Numbered from the stretch's first letter, positions 9,519 through 18,717 are shown. The stretch: 64,000 nt of DNA from an uncultured Ruminiclostridium sp. (GCA_910579265.1 CAJTTE010000005.1:79948-143947); one strand, 5' to 3'. Numbers and translations are program-made. Notes: a model not told the origin generated them from the letters alone.

Positions 9519-9558
9519 CCGTTTTGTAATTGCTTTTTACCTTTTTGTATGCTATAAT
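9511..9558 (+). promoter_or_regulatory. Promoter with an upstream element shared with the gene at 13920
   Basis: TTGCTT, 17 bases, TATAAT (9530-9558). The 28 bases from 9511 match 13790-13817 at 25 positions, in the same register to the -10 box. It would drive the C39-like peptidase gene. Confidence 0.65.
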
Positions 9559-9600
9559 ATATTTATTCCAATATTTTACAGTCATTTAAAAGGAGTTTTT

Positions 9601-10271
9601 ATAAAACGTATTGCAAAAATCGGATTATCTTTATTTCTGGCATTGTCTATTCTTGTAAATGGTGTGGTTTTTGCCGATGAAGGAATAATTCCCCTTGACG
9701 TAAATTATAACGGAGTGTTTTTTACTGTGATGTTGATTCGACTATTGTCCAAGAAACAAATACCTGGTGTGGAGTCGCAAGTACGCTTATGGCGCTTACG
9801 GGAATTGAAAATTATAGCCGAAACCATTTGAAAAGCGGGTATGTCAGACCTACTCAGAAGCAGATTGCAAATAATGTGATAAATTCTGAAAATTCAGCTG
9901 TTGTTCATAAAGTTGTTGATTATTTAAACAGCATGTTGATAGTAAATAAATATAAATATTATTATTACAGAAAATACAGTTTGCCGACAGATGTTGAGTT
10001 AACCAATAAAATTAAACTCAGCCTTGCTGCTAACAGGCCGGTTATATTATGGTGTAATCCTTATAAAGCGTTTAAGTATTATGTTGGTGATGGAGCCTCA
10101 AAAACAAAAACACATTACGTTGTCATAGATGAATATGATGCTGTATCAAATACATTTAATATCGTTGACCCTACATATGTAACCGAGCTTCAGGGCAGAA
10201 ACAGAGGAGTCACTGTTAATGAAATACTAAAAAGCATAAGTAATGTTGAAGGATATATAATATGTTCTTAA
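9601..10271 (+). pseudogene. Secreted C39-like cysteine peptidase, frameshifted, with an AUA in start position
   Basis: An exported papain-like (peptidase C39-like) protein. A ribosome site AGGAG at 9591 is followed five bases later by ATA rather than ATG, then a good signal peptide ending VVFADEG. The frame breaks in a run of six T at 9718-9723. Adding one T restores FYCDVDSTIVQETNTWCGVAS, which carries the expected catalytic Cys, and runs into the second half (open from 9789). That half has the catalytic-type His in THYVVIDEYD and the Asp/Asn region NIVDPTY. As written there is neither a standard start nor an open frame, so it is scored as broken. A sequencing slip in the T-run is an alternative, but would not explain the ATA. 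Confidence 0.65.
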
Positions 10272-10294
10272 TCAATAGGACGGAGGCGCATATA

Positions 10295-11512
10295 ATGAAA
10301 AGTACGGCTTTTAACAGATTACCGCTTTTTCTTTTGACCGCTGCGGCTATGGTTGCCGCTTCATCCTGTTCGATCAGACAAGCACAGTGGAAAGACAACA
10401 CTATAGAACTGGGACTCGAAGCATATGTCCCGCATTTTCTCTCGGAAATAAAATATTTCACCGAATCCGAAAGCGGAGAATTAACGGTTGAAGAAAACTG
10501 TTTCATTATCGAAGATTGGGAAAGTCCTATGTGCTACAGTACGGGGGAAAACAGCCGGTTTGAGATGAGACACTATGGAGCAAATCAAGCTATGGGAATC
10601 TCCTGCTCCTTAGTTTACTATTTTGACGGTACGGAAAAAAGACTCGTTGATTTCAGCGGAGACAATGTTTTCAGCAATTTCGCCCTTTGTGACGGCGAGC
10701 GCCTTTGCTATCTCGTTTCCGACGGCACCTTAAGAGTGCTGGAAAAGGACGGCGGAAGAACCGACTATGAAAACGCCTTTGACTGCGAAAAAATTAATCT
10801 TGGATATCACTTGGAGGAAATAAAGCTTTACGCCGAAGGAAATAGCATTGTAATAGAACAATACGGTTACTTTGGTTCGCAGAACGACATAAGCATTAAC
10901 GGAGAGCTGCCCATAGTACGAAGCGCTGTGGAGCTTGATAATTCCTCCGAAAAGTCCGGTCGCTCCGATCAAAGTCTTGTCTGGAGCGGTGAAACCTGCC
11001 CGACCTTTGACACCGAGGGAATAACCGGTATTCCCCAATACATTGATCAAAACAAAAAGGTTCGAGCATTTAAAAAGGTCTATAACTATAACGGTGAGCT
11101 ATACTATCACGGAATAAACACTGTTGAGGACGGCGGTTATATCGTGCTCGACAGCGTTAAGTGCTATTCCACCGGAGAAAACGAGGGCTTCGCCGTTAAA
11201 GCTTACAGATATGAGTGCGACGAGGGACCGCTGTGCTTTGAGATATGCCGCTATGAAAACGGTAAATTAAAGCTCTTGGCATACAGCGGCGACAGCAGAT
11301 TTTCGGACTGCTTTATGTGCGACGGAAGACGCCTGTGCTATATTGTTGACGGAAATAGTCTAAGGGTCATTGATAAGGATGGAGGCCAAACCGATTACGG
11401 CGGCTTTGAAGAGAATATTTTCGGCTCTTCGGCGCAGCTGCTCTCGGAGGACGGAAAAACGGTAATTGTTGAGTATAACGGCGAACAAATTGCGGCTATC
11501 ATCCCTGAATAA
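10295..11512 (+). CDS. Lipoprotein with an internal duplication, function unknown
   Basis: About 405 residues. The start ATG 10295 follows GGAGG; the longer frame from 10262 overlaps the previous gene and lacks a site. A signal sequence ends MVAASSC, a plausible lipobox, so the protein is probably on the outer face of the membrane. The mature part holds two copies of a ~190-residue module, each with CYSTGEN, a CDG-x-R-LCY segment and LRV-x-x-KDGG-x-TDY. No enzyme motif was recognised. It follows the peptidase by about 25 bases and may be co-transcribed. Confidence 0.75.
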   Translation: MKSTAFNRLPLFLLTAAAMVAASSCSIRQAQWKDNTIELGLEAYVPHFLSEIKYFTESESGELTVEENCFIIEDWESPMCYSTGENSRFEMRHYGANQAMGISCSLVYYFDGTEKRLVDFSGDNVFSNFALCDGERLCYLVSDGTLRVLEKDGGRTDYENAFDCEKINLGYHLEEIKLYAEGNSIVIEQYGYFGSQNDISINGELPIVRSAVELDNSSEKSGRSDQSLVWSGETCPTFDTEGITGIPQYIDQNKKVRAFKKVYNYNGELYYHGINTVEDGGYIVLDSVKCYSTGENEGFAVKAYRYECDEGPLCFEICRYENGKLKLLAYSGDSRFSDCFMCDGRRLCYIVDGNSLRVIDKDGGQTDYGGFEENIFGSSAQLLSEDGKTVIVEYNGEQIAAIIPE

Positions 11513-11575
11513 AAAAACAAGTAATTTTCCGTTCTATCAGAAACGTTAGATTTATACTATTCTCAAATTAATATT

Positions 11576-11737
11576 AGGGCTTGTTTGAAAATAGAGGAAA
11601 TAACGGATTTTTGACTCCAAATGGTTAGCTTCAAGGAAAAAACGCAGTCAAGCCCTCATTTGACGAGGCTTTTTGACACAGAAGATGACCGTTTGGGGGC
11701 GAAAAAACGACGTTTCCGTTTTTTTCAAGCAAGCCCT
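11576..11737. mobile_element. Inverted-end element (162 bp), single copy in the window
   Basis: The ends AGGGCTTGTTTGAAAA and TTTTTTTCAAGCAAGCCCT are inverted repeats, and flanking ATT/AAT extends the match. There is no coding sequence. It resembles a MITE and accounts for part of the 500-bp gap between the lipoprotein gene and gdhA. The remainder, 11738-11920, is AT-rich with nothing assignable. Confidence 0.5.
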
Positions 11738-11920
11738 AATCTTTGGTCAAGGTATAGACAAATAATATGAAAGACCGAAGTTTAGTACTTAGGGTGCAAT
11801 CTTTAATCAGATCTATAACTTGAATAAAGATCGGTATATGCCTCATATTCTGCATTACTTTCGATTTTATACGGCATTAAGCTAAAGCTTCAGAAAATCG
11901 GAAATTTTAATCCTACTATA

Positions 11921-11958
11921 CAAAAAGGCGTTACACCTTTTTTCAGGTGTAACGCCTT
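11921..11958 (-). terminator. gdhA terminator
   Basis: A 13-bp stem (AAGGCGTTACACC/GGTGTAACGCCTT) followed by a T-run on the minus strand, about 70 bases beyond the gdhA stop. Confidence 0.75.
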
Positions 11959-12030
11959 GATTTGCAAGAAATAAGGTATGTAGAAAAAACCTGTTTTTCA
12001 GTCCATACTCAAATTTCGGTTAAAAGCTGC

Positions 12031-13383
12031 TCACACACATCCCTGAGCCTTCATAGCTTCTGCGACCTTCAGGAAGCCCGCGATATTCGCACCCGCCATA
12101 TAGTTGCCGGGCATACCGTACTCCTTGGCAGCCTCGTCGCAGCTCTTGAATATAGACTGCATAATTCCCTTAAGCTTTGCGTCAACCTCTTCGAAAGTCC
12201 AGCTGTAACGCATGGAGTTTTGACTCATTTCAAGACCTGAGGTTGCAACACCGCCTGCATTTGCAGCTTTTGCAGGTCCGTAAAGAATACCGTTTTTAAG
12301 GTATACCTCGATGGCGTCGGGAGTAGAGGGCATATTTGCACCCTCGGCAACAGCGAAACAACCGTTATCAACAAGCTTCTGAGCACTTGCTCCGTCTATT
12401 TCATTCTGAGTAGCACAAGGAAGAGCGATATCGCACTTAATGCTCCAGATTCCGCTGCATCCCTCGGTAAATGTGACATTCTTATGAGAAGTGCGGTCGG
12501 CATATTCTTTGATTCTGCCGCGCTCTACCTCCTTGATCTGCTTAACAAGATCAAGCTCGATTCCGTCCGGGTCATAAATATAACCGTTGGAGTCGGAAAG
12601 AGCCACTACCTTTGCTCCAAGCTCGGTAGCCTTCTTTGTAGCATAAATTGCAACGTTTCCCGAACCGGAAATTACAACTGTCTTACCCTCAAAGCTCTTG
12701 CCATTAGCTTTAAGCATTTCATCTGTGAAGTAGCAAAGGCCGAATCCCGTAGCCTCTGTTCTGGCAAGAGAACCGCCGTAAGTAAGTCCCTTTCCGGTAA
12801 GTACGCCGCTGAATTCATTGCGGATCCTCTTATACTGTCCGAACATGTATCCTATTTCTCTTGCACCGGTTCCGATATCGCCTGCCGGAACGTCACAGTC
12901 GGGTCCTATATGTCTGCAAAGCTCCGTCATAAAGCTCTGACAGAAACGCATGACCTCTCCGTCGCTTTTGCCCTTAGGATCAAAGTCGGAGCCGCCCTTA
13001 CCTCCGCCCATGGGAAGAGTTGTAAGGCTGTTTTTAAATACCTGCTCAAAGCCAAGGAACTTAATGATTCCGAGATATACCGAAGGATGAAGACGAAGTC
13101 CTCCCTTATAAGGTCCTATAGCGCTGTTATACTGTACGCGGAAACCTCTGTTTACCTGAACCTTACCGTTGTCGTCAACCCACGGTACTCTGAACATGAT
13201 CTGTCTTTCAGGCTCGACAAGTCTGTCGAGAACTCCTGCCTCAACAAGATCGGGGCGCTTTTCAACAACGGGTTCAAGTGTTTCAAGAACTTCGGTTACT
13301 GCCTGAATAAACTCGGGTTCACCTGCGTTTCTCTTCTTAACCGTTTCCAAAAGGTCGATGAGATACTGATTTTTTAAAGCCAT
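12031..13383 (-). CDS. gdhA: Glutamate dehydrogenase, NADP type
   Basis: Catalyses reductive amination of 2-oxoglutarate with ammonia to glutamate, a main ammonium entry route in gut clostridia. The 450 residues match the hexameric family in length. Visible are the substrate site lysines in KGGLRLHP and MGGGKGGSDFDPKGKS, the catalytic Asp region PAGDIGTGAREIGYMFG, and the nucleotide-binding GSGNVAIYA. NADP preference is inferred from family, not tested. The start 13383 follows AGGAGG. The gene is single, with its own terminator and a ~220-base leader that contains a terminator-like hairpin. Confidence 0.95.
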   Translation of the reverse strand: MALKNQYLIDLLETVKKRNAGEPEFIQAVTEVLETLEPVVEKRPDLVEAGVLDRLVEPERQIMFRVPWVDDNGKVQVNRGFRVQYNSAIGPYKGGLRLHPSVYLGIIKFLGFEQVFKNSLTTLPMGGGKGGSDFDPKGKSDGEVMRFCQSFMTELCRHIGPDCDVPAGDIGTGAREIGYMFGQYKRIRNEFSGVLTGKGLTYGGSLARTEATGFGLCYFTDEMLKANGKSFEGKTVVISGSGNVAIYATKKATELGAKVVALSDSNGYIYDPDGIELDLVKQIKEVERGRIKEYADRTSHKNVTFTEGCSGIWSIKCDIALPCATQNEIDGASAQKLVDNGCFAVAEGANMPSTPDAIEVYLKNGILYGPAKAANAGGVATSGLEMSQNSMRYSWTFEEVDAKLKGIMQSIFKSCDEAAKEYGMPGNYMAGANIAGFLKVAEAMKAQGCV

Positions 13384-13525
13384 TACAAAAATCCTCCTGA
13401 TAATTTTTTGGGAGCACTGACAATTACCGGTTACCGCCTTTTCCCTGACATCAACAATAATTATGTATTACTTCCCGATATTGACTTAATCCAATCTACA
13501 CACCGCATATGAAAGATAAAAAAGA

Positions 13526-13642
13526 AAAAATGCAGGCTGTCAATGACAGTCTGCAAAATCTCTTCACGTCTTAAACGCGGGCAAGCATGAATTACGTCAT
13601 TGTAACAAAATCTATTTTACCACATTTTTTTTGATTTTGCAA
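13526..13642 (-). promoter_or_regulatory. gdhA promoter and attenuator-like leader
   Basis: On the minus strand TTGCAA, 17 bases, TAAAAT (13642-13614), with transcription from about 13607. A terminator-like hairpin follows about 50-80 bases into the leader: GCAG-CTGTC/GACAG-CTGC, then ATTTTTTCTTTTTT (13526-13560). The leader then runs another 140 bases to gdhA. This layout suggests control by premature termination. No known riboswitch or T-box consensus was recognised. Confidence 0.55.
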
Positions 13643-13789
13643 TAGTTTTTTTAAAATTTTTGCAAGTTTTTTTTTGAAACTTGCAAAAATTTAAGTCCCC
13701 GGCCAAAATCCGATAATACAGATAAATATTTAACAACAAGCAAATCTAAGAAAATAAACATCTATGCTTCCCTAAAAACCGCATTTATA

Positions 13790-13837
13790 AAATGTAACAC
13801 TTTTGTCATTGCTTTTTTTTGAAATATGATGTACAAT
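13790..13837 (+). promoter_or_regulatory. Promoter with an upstream element shared with the gene at 9601
   Basis: TTGCTT, 17 bases, TACAAT (13809-13837), for the leucine-rich-repeat pair. The 28-base upstream match to 9511-9538 suggests a common regulator of secreted-protein genes. Confidence 0.6.
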
Positions 13838-13919
13838 ATTAAACGCAGACATTTAGGTGACGGAGCCTTCCTGCTTACGCTCATAATAAAATATCGGTTT
13901 TTCTTTAACGGGGGGAAAA

Positions 13920-15380
13920 ATGTTAAAAAAAATTTCTGCTGTATTAGCGGCTCTTGCAATGACCGGTTCTTCAACCGCTCAGGCTTGGAACGATGACAGC
14001 GTCAACTATAATACATACGACAACGAAATATATTACAGCATAATTAACGGCTCTTCGATAACCATAACCGGAATCTCAGATTATACGGAAGATCTCGTGA
14101 TACCCGCCGAGATCGACGGATTAAAAGTGACGAAAATAGAGGACAATGCATTTGAAGGAAAACAGCGTCTGAGAACGGTAAAAATAGAAGAAGGCGTTAC
14201 ACTTGCCGGAAACGGTGTATTCAAAGACTGCCGAAGCTTAAAAACTGCGGAGCTGCCAAAAAGTCTGCGTTTTATCGGCTTCGAGGCATTTAAAGACTGT
14301 GTAACTCTTCAAAGGATAAATTTAAGCTGTAATATTGAGCTTATATGTGATGAAACATTTATGAATTGCTTTTCTCTTAAAGAAGCGATCATGCCTTCGG
14401 GAATAACCCGAATAGGTGACAGAGCCTTCGGCTTTTGCGGTTCATTGAAAAACACAGATATTCCTGATACGGTTAAAAGCATTGGCACAGAAGCTTTTTT
14501 GAATTGCACCTCCCTTGAAGAAATTAAACTGCCGGATAAACTTGACAGTTTAGGCGAAAGAGCATTTTCCAACTGCTCAAATCTTACCGAAATTCGTATT
14601 CCCGATAGTGTACCGATTATACAAAGGAACACATTTTCCCACTGTACCTCTCTGCAAAACATCATATTGGGAAGAAATCTGAACTTAATATTATCGGAAG
14701 CCTTCAGCTATTGTACCGCGCTTGAAGAAATTCAAATTCCCGATAATGTGAAAGAAATAGAATCCTGGGTCTTTAAAAATTGTTCGAATCTTAAAACCGT
14801 TTATCTTCCGGATAATCTGTCCTCACTCGGGGAAGGTGTATTCGGTTACTGCAAAAGTCTGGACGGTATAACTATTCCCGAAGGAATAAACGCAATCGAA
14901 GCACAGACCTTTTATGAATGCGAAAACCTGAAGGAGGTTATTATTCCCGGAAACGTAAAGGCAGTGAGACGGCACGCTTTTTACGGCTGTAAAAATCTTA
15001 CAGGCGCCGTTATTTGTGACGGAGTCGTCAGAATCGAAAACAATGCCTTCGGAAAATGCAGTAACCTTAAAACCGTTTCGATACCCTCTTCGGTAAGGGA
15101 AATAGAATATAATTCCTTTAAGGGAGCTTCCGATTTGAACATCATATGCGAACCGGGTTCATACGCTCATAAACATGCCGTAAAATACCGTGAAAATTTC
15201 CGGTTTGAAAAAGAGGAGGTTCAGGACGGAACCATCATAATCATCATAGCGGTAATATGGACGACAGTTATTATAGCCGTATGCCTGGCTTGTGTCGTCG
15301 GCATAAAAAAGAGCCGGAAGCAAATTACTGTTACTTCCGGGAAAGGATTTGATAAAAATGCGGAAGAAAACTTTAATTAA
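13920..15380 (+). CDS. BspA-like leucine-rich-repeat protein with C-terminal membrane anchor
   Basis: 486 residues. A signal peptide (about 1-22, ending STAQA) is followed by about 14 tandem repeats of the 23-residue LRR_5/BspA type, typified by I-x-x-x-AF-x-x-C-x-x-L-x-x-I-x-I-P-x-x-V, from about 60 to 425. A C-terminal transmembrane helix (about 440-465) has a basic tail. Such proteins present repeats outside the cell, often for adhesion, but no ligand can be named. GGGGGG lies five bases before the ATG. It overlaps the next gene by about 20 bases, so the two form an operon. Confidence 0.85.
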   Translation: MLKKISAVLAALAMTGSSTAQAWNDDSVNYNTYDNEIYYSIINGSSITITGISDYTEDLVIPAEIDGLKVTKIEDNAFEGKQRLRTVKIEEGVTLAGNGVFKDCRSLKTAELPKSLRFIGFEAFKDCVTLQRINLSCNIELICDETFMNCFSLKEAIMPSGITRIGDRAFGFCGSLKNTDIPDTVKSIGTEAFLNCTSLEEIKLPDKLDSLGERAFSNCSNLTEIRIPDSVPIIQRNTFSHCTSLQNIILGRNLNLILSEAFSYCTALEEIQIPDNVKEIESWVFKNCSNLKTVYLPDNLSSLGEGVFGYCKSLDGITIPEGINAIEAQTFYECENLKEVIIPGNVKAVRRHAFYGCKNLTGAVICDGVVRIENNAFGKCSNLKTVSIPSSVREIEYNSFKGASDLNIICEPGSYAHKHAVKYRENFRFEKEEVQDGTIIIIIAVIWTTVIIAVCLACVVGIKKSRKQITVTSGKGFDKNAEENFN

Positions 15381-16392
15381 GCTTGTATATGCAGCTGCGG
15401 CTTTTTTCATGTTTGCTTCAAACAGAATTTACGCTATTTACCCAAGAGATTTCGGAAAAACTGCGGATGGATTTTACTATGAAATAACAAAAGACGGCAC
15501 GGAAACCATCATAACCGGATACTCGGGAGATAAGACCGGTATTAATATTCCCGAGACGATTGAAGGTAAAACGGTAACTTCAATCGGAAGCCAGGCGTTT
15601 GTCTGGAGAAGTGAAATAACATCCGTAAATATCCCATCAACCGTCGATAGCATAGGACTTAGTGCATTTGCCAAATGCTTAAGTCTTGAAAAAATAAATA
15701 TTCCCGATGAAGTTGATATTATAAGTGAGAATACTTTTCATGACTGTGAAAAGCTTACCGAAATAATTTTACCGAAATATCTTTCGGAAATTAAAAGGAA
15801 TGCTTTTGAGAACTGCATTTCATTGGCGCATATCGAGTTTCCCGACAGTCTCAAGATTATCGGGAACAGTGCTTTTGAAAACTGCATTTCATTGACGCAT
15901 ATCGAGCTTCCCGACGATCTAAAGACTATCGGGAACAGCGCTTTTGAAAACTGTAAAAGCCTTAAGGCTATAAGCGTTCCGGCTGTTTTTTCTGTAGGCG
16001 ATCACTCATTTAAAGGCTGCCACAGTCTGGAAAAGGTTGAAATTGCCGAAGGAGTAGAACTGATAGACGAATATGCATTTGCCGAATGTTTGAATCTTAC
16101 CGAGATAATTATTCCCGCGTCTGTTGAAAAAATTGCCGAAAACGCCTTTATAGCCTGCCCTGGCACAATGGTGATAAAAGGATATCCGGATTCATTTGCG
16201 GAAGGCTTTGCTAAAGCTAAAGGGATACGCTTTGAAATATCGGAACCTGCGGCAGAATATATCGAAAAAACATCTATGGGACAGCGGCAAATGATTGTCA
16301 TGATCATTTCCCTTTGGCTGCCGGCATTGGCTGTTGCCTCAGCTTTGATCGTTATTGTCGCAAAAAGGCAAAAGAAAGAAAAAAACGGCTGA
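15358..16392 (+). CDS. Second BspA-like leucine-rich-repeat membrane protein
   Basis: 344 residues from ATG 15358 (ribosome site AAAGGA; a TTG at 15349 is less likely). It has the same architecture as the preceding gene: a signal peptide ending NRIYA, about nine LRR_5 repeats, and a C-terminal helix with a lysine-rich tail. Two adjacent repeats (15800-15950) are nearly identical in DNA, a sign of recent internal duplication. The 3' end is followed by the smpB promoter without a clear terminator. Confidence 0.85.
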   Translation: MRKKTLIKLVYAAAAFFMFASNRIYAIYPRDFGKTADGFYYEITKDGTETIITGYSGDKTGINIPETIEGKTVTSIGSQAFVWRSEITSVNIPSTVDSIGLSAFAKCLSLEKINIPDEVDIISENTFHDCEKLTEIILPKYLSEIKRNAFENCISLAHIEFPDSLKIIGNSAFENCISLTHIELPDDLKTIGNSAFENCKSLKAISVPAVFSVGDHSFKGCHSLEKVEIAEGVELIDEYAFAECLNLTEIIIPASVEKIAENAFIACPGTMVIKGYPDSFAEGFAKAKGIRFEISEPAAEYIEKTSMGQRQMIVMIISLWLPALAVASALIVIVAKRQKKEKNG

Positions 16393-16420
16393 AATTTTTT
16401 ATACGGTTAATAGTCTGTGC

Positions 16421-16507
16421 TTGAAAGCAAAAAATAAATGGTGTATAATTAAATATGTCGGACAGGTGGTATAAAGTATCCGTGAGTTTGCTTCAGGATA
16501 CCTGTCT
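16421..16507 (+). promoter_or_regulatory. smpB promoter and structured leader
   Basis: TTGAAA, 17 bases, TATAAT (16421-16449). The transcript would begin near 16456 and fold at once into a stem, GACAGG...GTATCC / GGATAC-CTGTC (16461-16506). It then runs through a MITE before reaching smpB. No known RNA family was recognised in the leader. Confidence 0.55.
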
Positions 16508-16583
16508 GCAAAAAAATTTTGAGGCTTTGATCCTAACATTTTTCATCAAGCCCTGACAAGGATATCGGTCAAATCAAAACAAT

Positions 16584-16763
16584 CTAAGGCACACCGTACA
16601 ATGATTACGTGTGAATTTCGCAGTCAGATTTTTCGTCAGCTTGCATAAATTGGGCGCAGAAATACCGACGTATTTCAAGGAGGATTTGTGTAAGATGACG
16701 GAATATATGCAAGCAAGTCGCACGCAAAGCTGTCAGGCGGTCATTATGCGGTATTGCCTTAAA
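16584..16763 (+). mobile_element. MITE family 1, copy 2, inside the smpB leader
   Basis: A full-length ~180-bp copy with inverted ends CTAAGGC-ACACCGTACAATGA and TCATTATGCGGTATTGCCTTA. It ends just before the smpB ribosome site (AAAGGAG, about 16770), so it is transcribed as part of the smpB 5' region. Confidence 0.8.
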
Positions 16764-16780
16764 TACGACAAAGGAGTAAT

Positions 16781-17242
16781 ATGTCAGATAATATAAAAAA
16801 CATTGCCGAAAATCGACAGGCAAGACATGAATATTTTATTTTAGAAAGCATAGAGGCAGGTATAGAACTTTTCGGCACCGAGGTTAAATCCATAAGACAA
16901 GGAGGGGTAAGTCTTAAGGAGGCGTGGATATCCATAGAAAACGGAGAAGCCTGGGTGAAACAGATGCATATTGCCCCCTATGAAAAAGGAAACATTTTTA
17001 ACCGCGACCCTCTTAGAGAACGAAAACTGCTTATGCACAAGCGCGAAATCCTGAGGCTTTACGGACAGGTCAAACAGGGTGGGCTCACTCTTATACCTAT
17101 CTCAATGTACTTTAAAGGAAGTAACGTAAAGGTTCAGGTGGGATTGTGCAAAGGAAAAAAACTGTATGATAAACGTGAAGACGCCGCCAAGCGCGACGCC
17201 AAACGACTTATCCAACGCACTATTAAGGAGAGAAACAGTTGA
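16781..17242 (+). CDS. smpB: SsrA-binding protein SmpB
   Basis: Binds tmRNA and delivers it to stalled ribosomes for trans-translation. At 153 residues it has the family length. It carries the N-terminal NIAENRQARHEYFI, the conserved GTEVKSIR and the basic C-terminal tail KREDAAKRDAKRLIQR that enters the mRNA channel. AAAGGAG precedes the ATG. It overlaps the next start (TGATG). The tmRNA gene is not recognisable in this window. Confidence 0.95.
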   Translation: MSDNIKNIAENRQARHEYFILESIEAGIELFGTEVKSIRQGGVSLKEAWISIENGEAWVKQMHIAPYEKGNIFNRDPLRERKLLMHKREILRLYGQVKQGGLTLIPISMYFKGSNVKVQVGLCKGKKLYDKREDAAKRDAKRLIQRTIKERNS

Positions 17243-17973
17243 TGCGAAAAAAAACAACGGCTGCTTCGGCTATAATCGTATTATTCTTATTAATCGGAAT
17301 ACTGCCAAATTATATCTGCGCAGAGGACAGAAATTGTTTAAAGAATTACCATACTGCCGAATGGTCCGGGGATTCAATTTATTTAGATAAATCCAGCAAT
17401 TCACTTTTCTTTAAAAAGGATCAGGATAAATCCCGTCAAACTGCGGCCATATCCATAGATATTGAACAAGGTTCAAGCGGCTTTTTATTTTATGTTGACA
17501 TCGGAAACGGTTCACATAATGATGATAACGGCTATTGTACGATTTCTTTTTATGATGAAAATAAAGAAATGCTTTTATCTGTTTCCACCGGTATTGTAAA
17601 AAATCTTGACAATTATTCCAGATTCAGTATAGGAAAAAATGAAAGCTACTTCCCTTTGCCTGAAGATGCGAAAACTGCTGAAATAACCATAAACTCCACT
17701 CAAAGCGGAAACGATGAAAATATAAACGTTTATTTCAGAAATTTCACGCTTCTGGTCAGTAACGAGGTTCCGCTTCTCCCCGAAGAAAAAATAGATTTTA
17801 TGAACAGTACGATCGGTCTTACAAAGGTTGAGATAGGTCTTACCCCCATGACAAGATGGATATGGGTCGCAATAGTTTTTTTGGTGGCTTTGTCATTCCT
17901 TTTTATTGCTAAATGGCAGCAAAAATATAAAACAGCCAAAATTATGAAGGGCACCGATAGAAAAATAAGATAA
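17242..17973 (+). CDS. Secreted or membrane-anchored protein of unknown function
   Basis: 243 residues from the ATG that overlaps the smpB stop. An N-terminal signal segment (about 5-25) is followed by a ~170-residue extracellular part. This part has a beta-rich look (RQTAAISIDIEQGSSGFLFYVDIG and similar) and may be carbohydrate-binding-module-like, but I cannot name a family. A single C-terminal transmembrane helix (about 205-225) precedes a basic tail. It is translationally coupled to smpB, though a functional link is doubtful. Confidence 0.7.
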   Translation: MRKKTTAASAIIVLFLLIGILPNYICAEDRNCLKNYHTAEWSGDSIYLDKSSNSLFFKKDQDKSRQTAAISIDIEQGSSGFLFYVDIGNGSHNDDNGYCTISFYDENKEMLLSVSTGIVKNLDNYSRFSIGKNESYFPLPEDAKTAEITINSTQSGNDENINVYFRNFTLLVSNEVPLLPEEKIDFMNSTIGLTKVEIGLTPMTRWIWVAIVFLVALSFLFIAKWQQKYKTAKIMKGTDRKIR

Positions 17974-18051
17974 ACAGTAGCTGTGACTGCAAAAAAACGT
18001 ACTTGTCAACCTAAAAAGGTTTACGTCTTTAAAAATTTGTAATTTCCTTTT

Positions 18052-18310
18052 TTAATTGTCAATCTTTTTCGTTGACGCTTTCAGTACACTTCCGTAAAAT
18101 TCATTCAAGTTAGAGCAATTTTGCATAAATTCTTCATAAACTCCTATGTAACTGTCATTATATTTTAAATTAAATTTATTACAGTAGATTTCTTCAGTGA
18201 TTCAGGTTCATAGGTAACATAGTCCGGTACAGTTTTCATAGTCTTTTTAGGATCACATACTGTTCCTGCCCATAAAACGGAAAAGGATAATTTAAAAATT
18301 TTGTAACTAT
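18052..18310 (-). pseudogene. Remnant of a hypothetical gene
   Basis: Minus-strand coding remains in two frames: a segment reading FSVLWAGTVCDPKKTMKTV and VPDYVTYEPES, then, after a one-frame shift near 18190, a segment from ITEEIYCNKFNLKYNDSY to a stop at 18052. No start codon or ribosome site remains. Function unknown. It occupies the middle of the 740-bp gap between 17973 and 18718. Confidence 0.4.
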
Positions 18311-18550
18311 GAGAAATGTAAAATCATGCTCCTAAACTATGATATGAATAAACCGGAAAAAATTACAGCGACTAATCTTTCAAAGCTATATCAAACCCGG
18401 AAACATCACAATACAAGAATAAATCACGATGGACAAGCCGAATGTTAAAGCTTTTATAAAAACGAAATAATGTTCTTTAACATATAATTTTAATTTATAT
18501 GTGGAGTTACGGTTTTATCGGATTTTCGTAATACAATTATACCTATACTA

Positions 18551-18583
18551 AAAAAATGCGCTTGATTTCTCTAGCGCATTTTT
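18551..18583. terminator. Intrinsic terminator
   Basis: The AAAAATGCGCT/AGCGCATTTTT stem has T-runs on both strands. It lies about 135 bases past the stop of the minus-strand gene at 18718. Confidence 0.65.
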
Positions 18584-18717
18584 CATATATTATATATTAA
18601 ATTACGGAAAAGCATATAGTATATTTTTCTGCGGCCTTGAACGAAGCCTTTTTTATATGCAGGTTATCTGCTGATATATAAAAAAAATAGGCTCATTATT
18701 ACAAGAATGCTTATACA

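Noticed and set aside
12484..13377. 297-codon plus-strand frame antisense to gdhA
   Set aside because: It is a shadow of gdhA: no ribosome site, no domain, and the opposite strand encodes a full glutamate dehydrogenase.
17974..18550. tmRNA gene beside smpB
   Set aside because: I looked for the tRNA-like ends and a tag reading frame and found neither; a decayed protein gene fits part of this stretch better.
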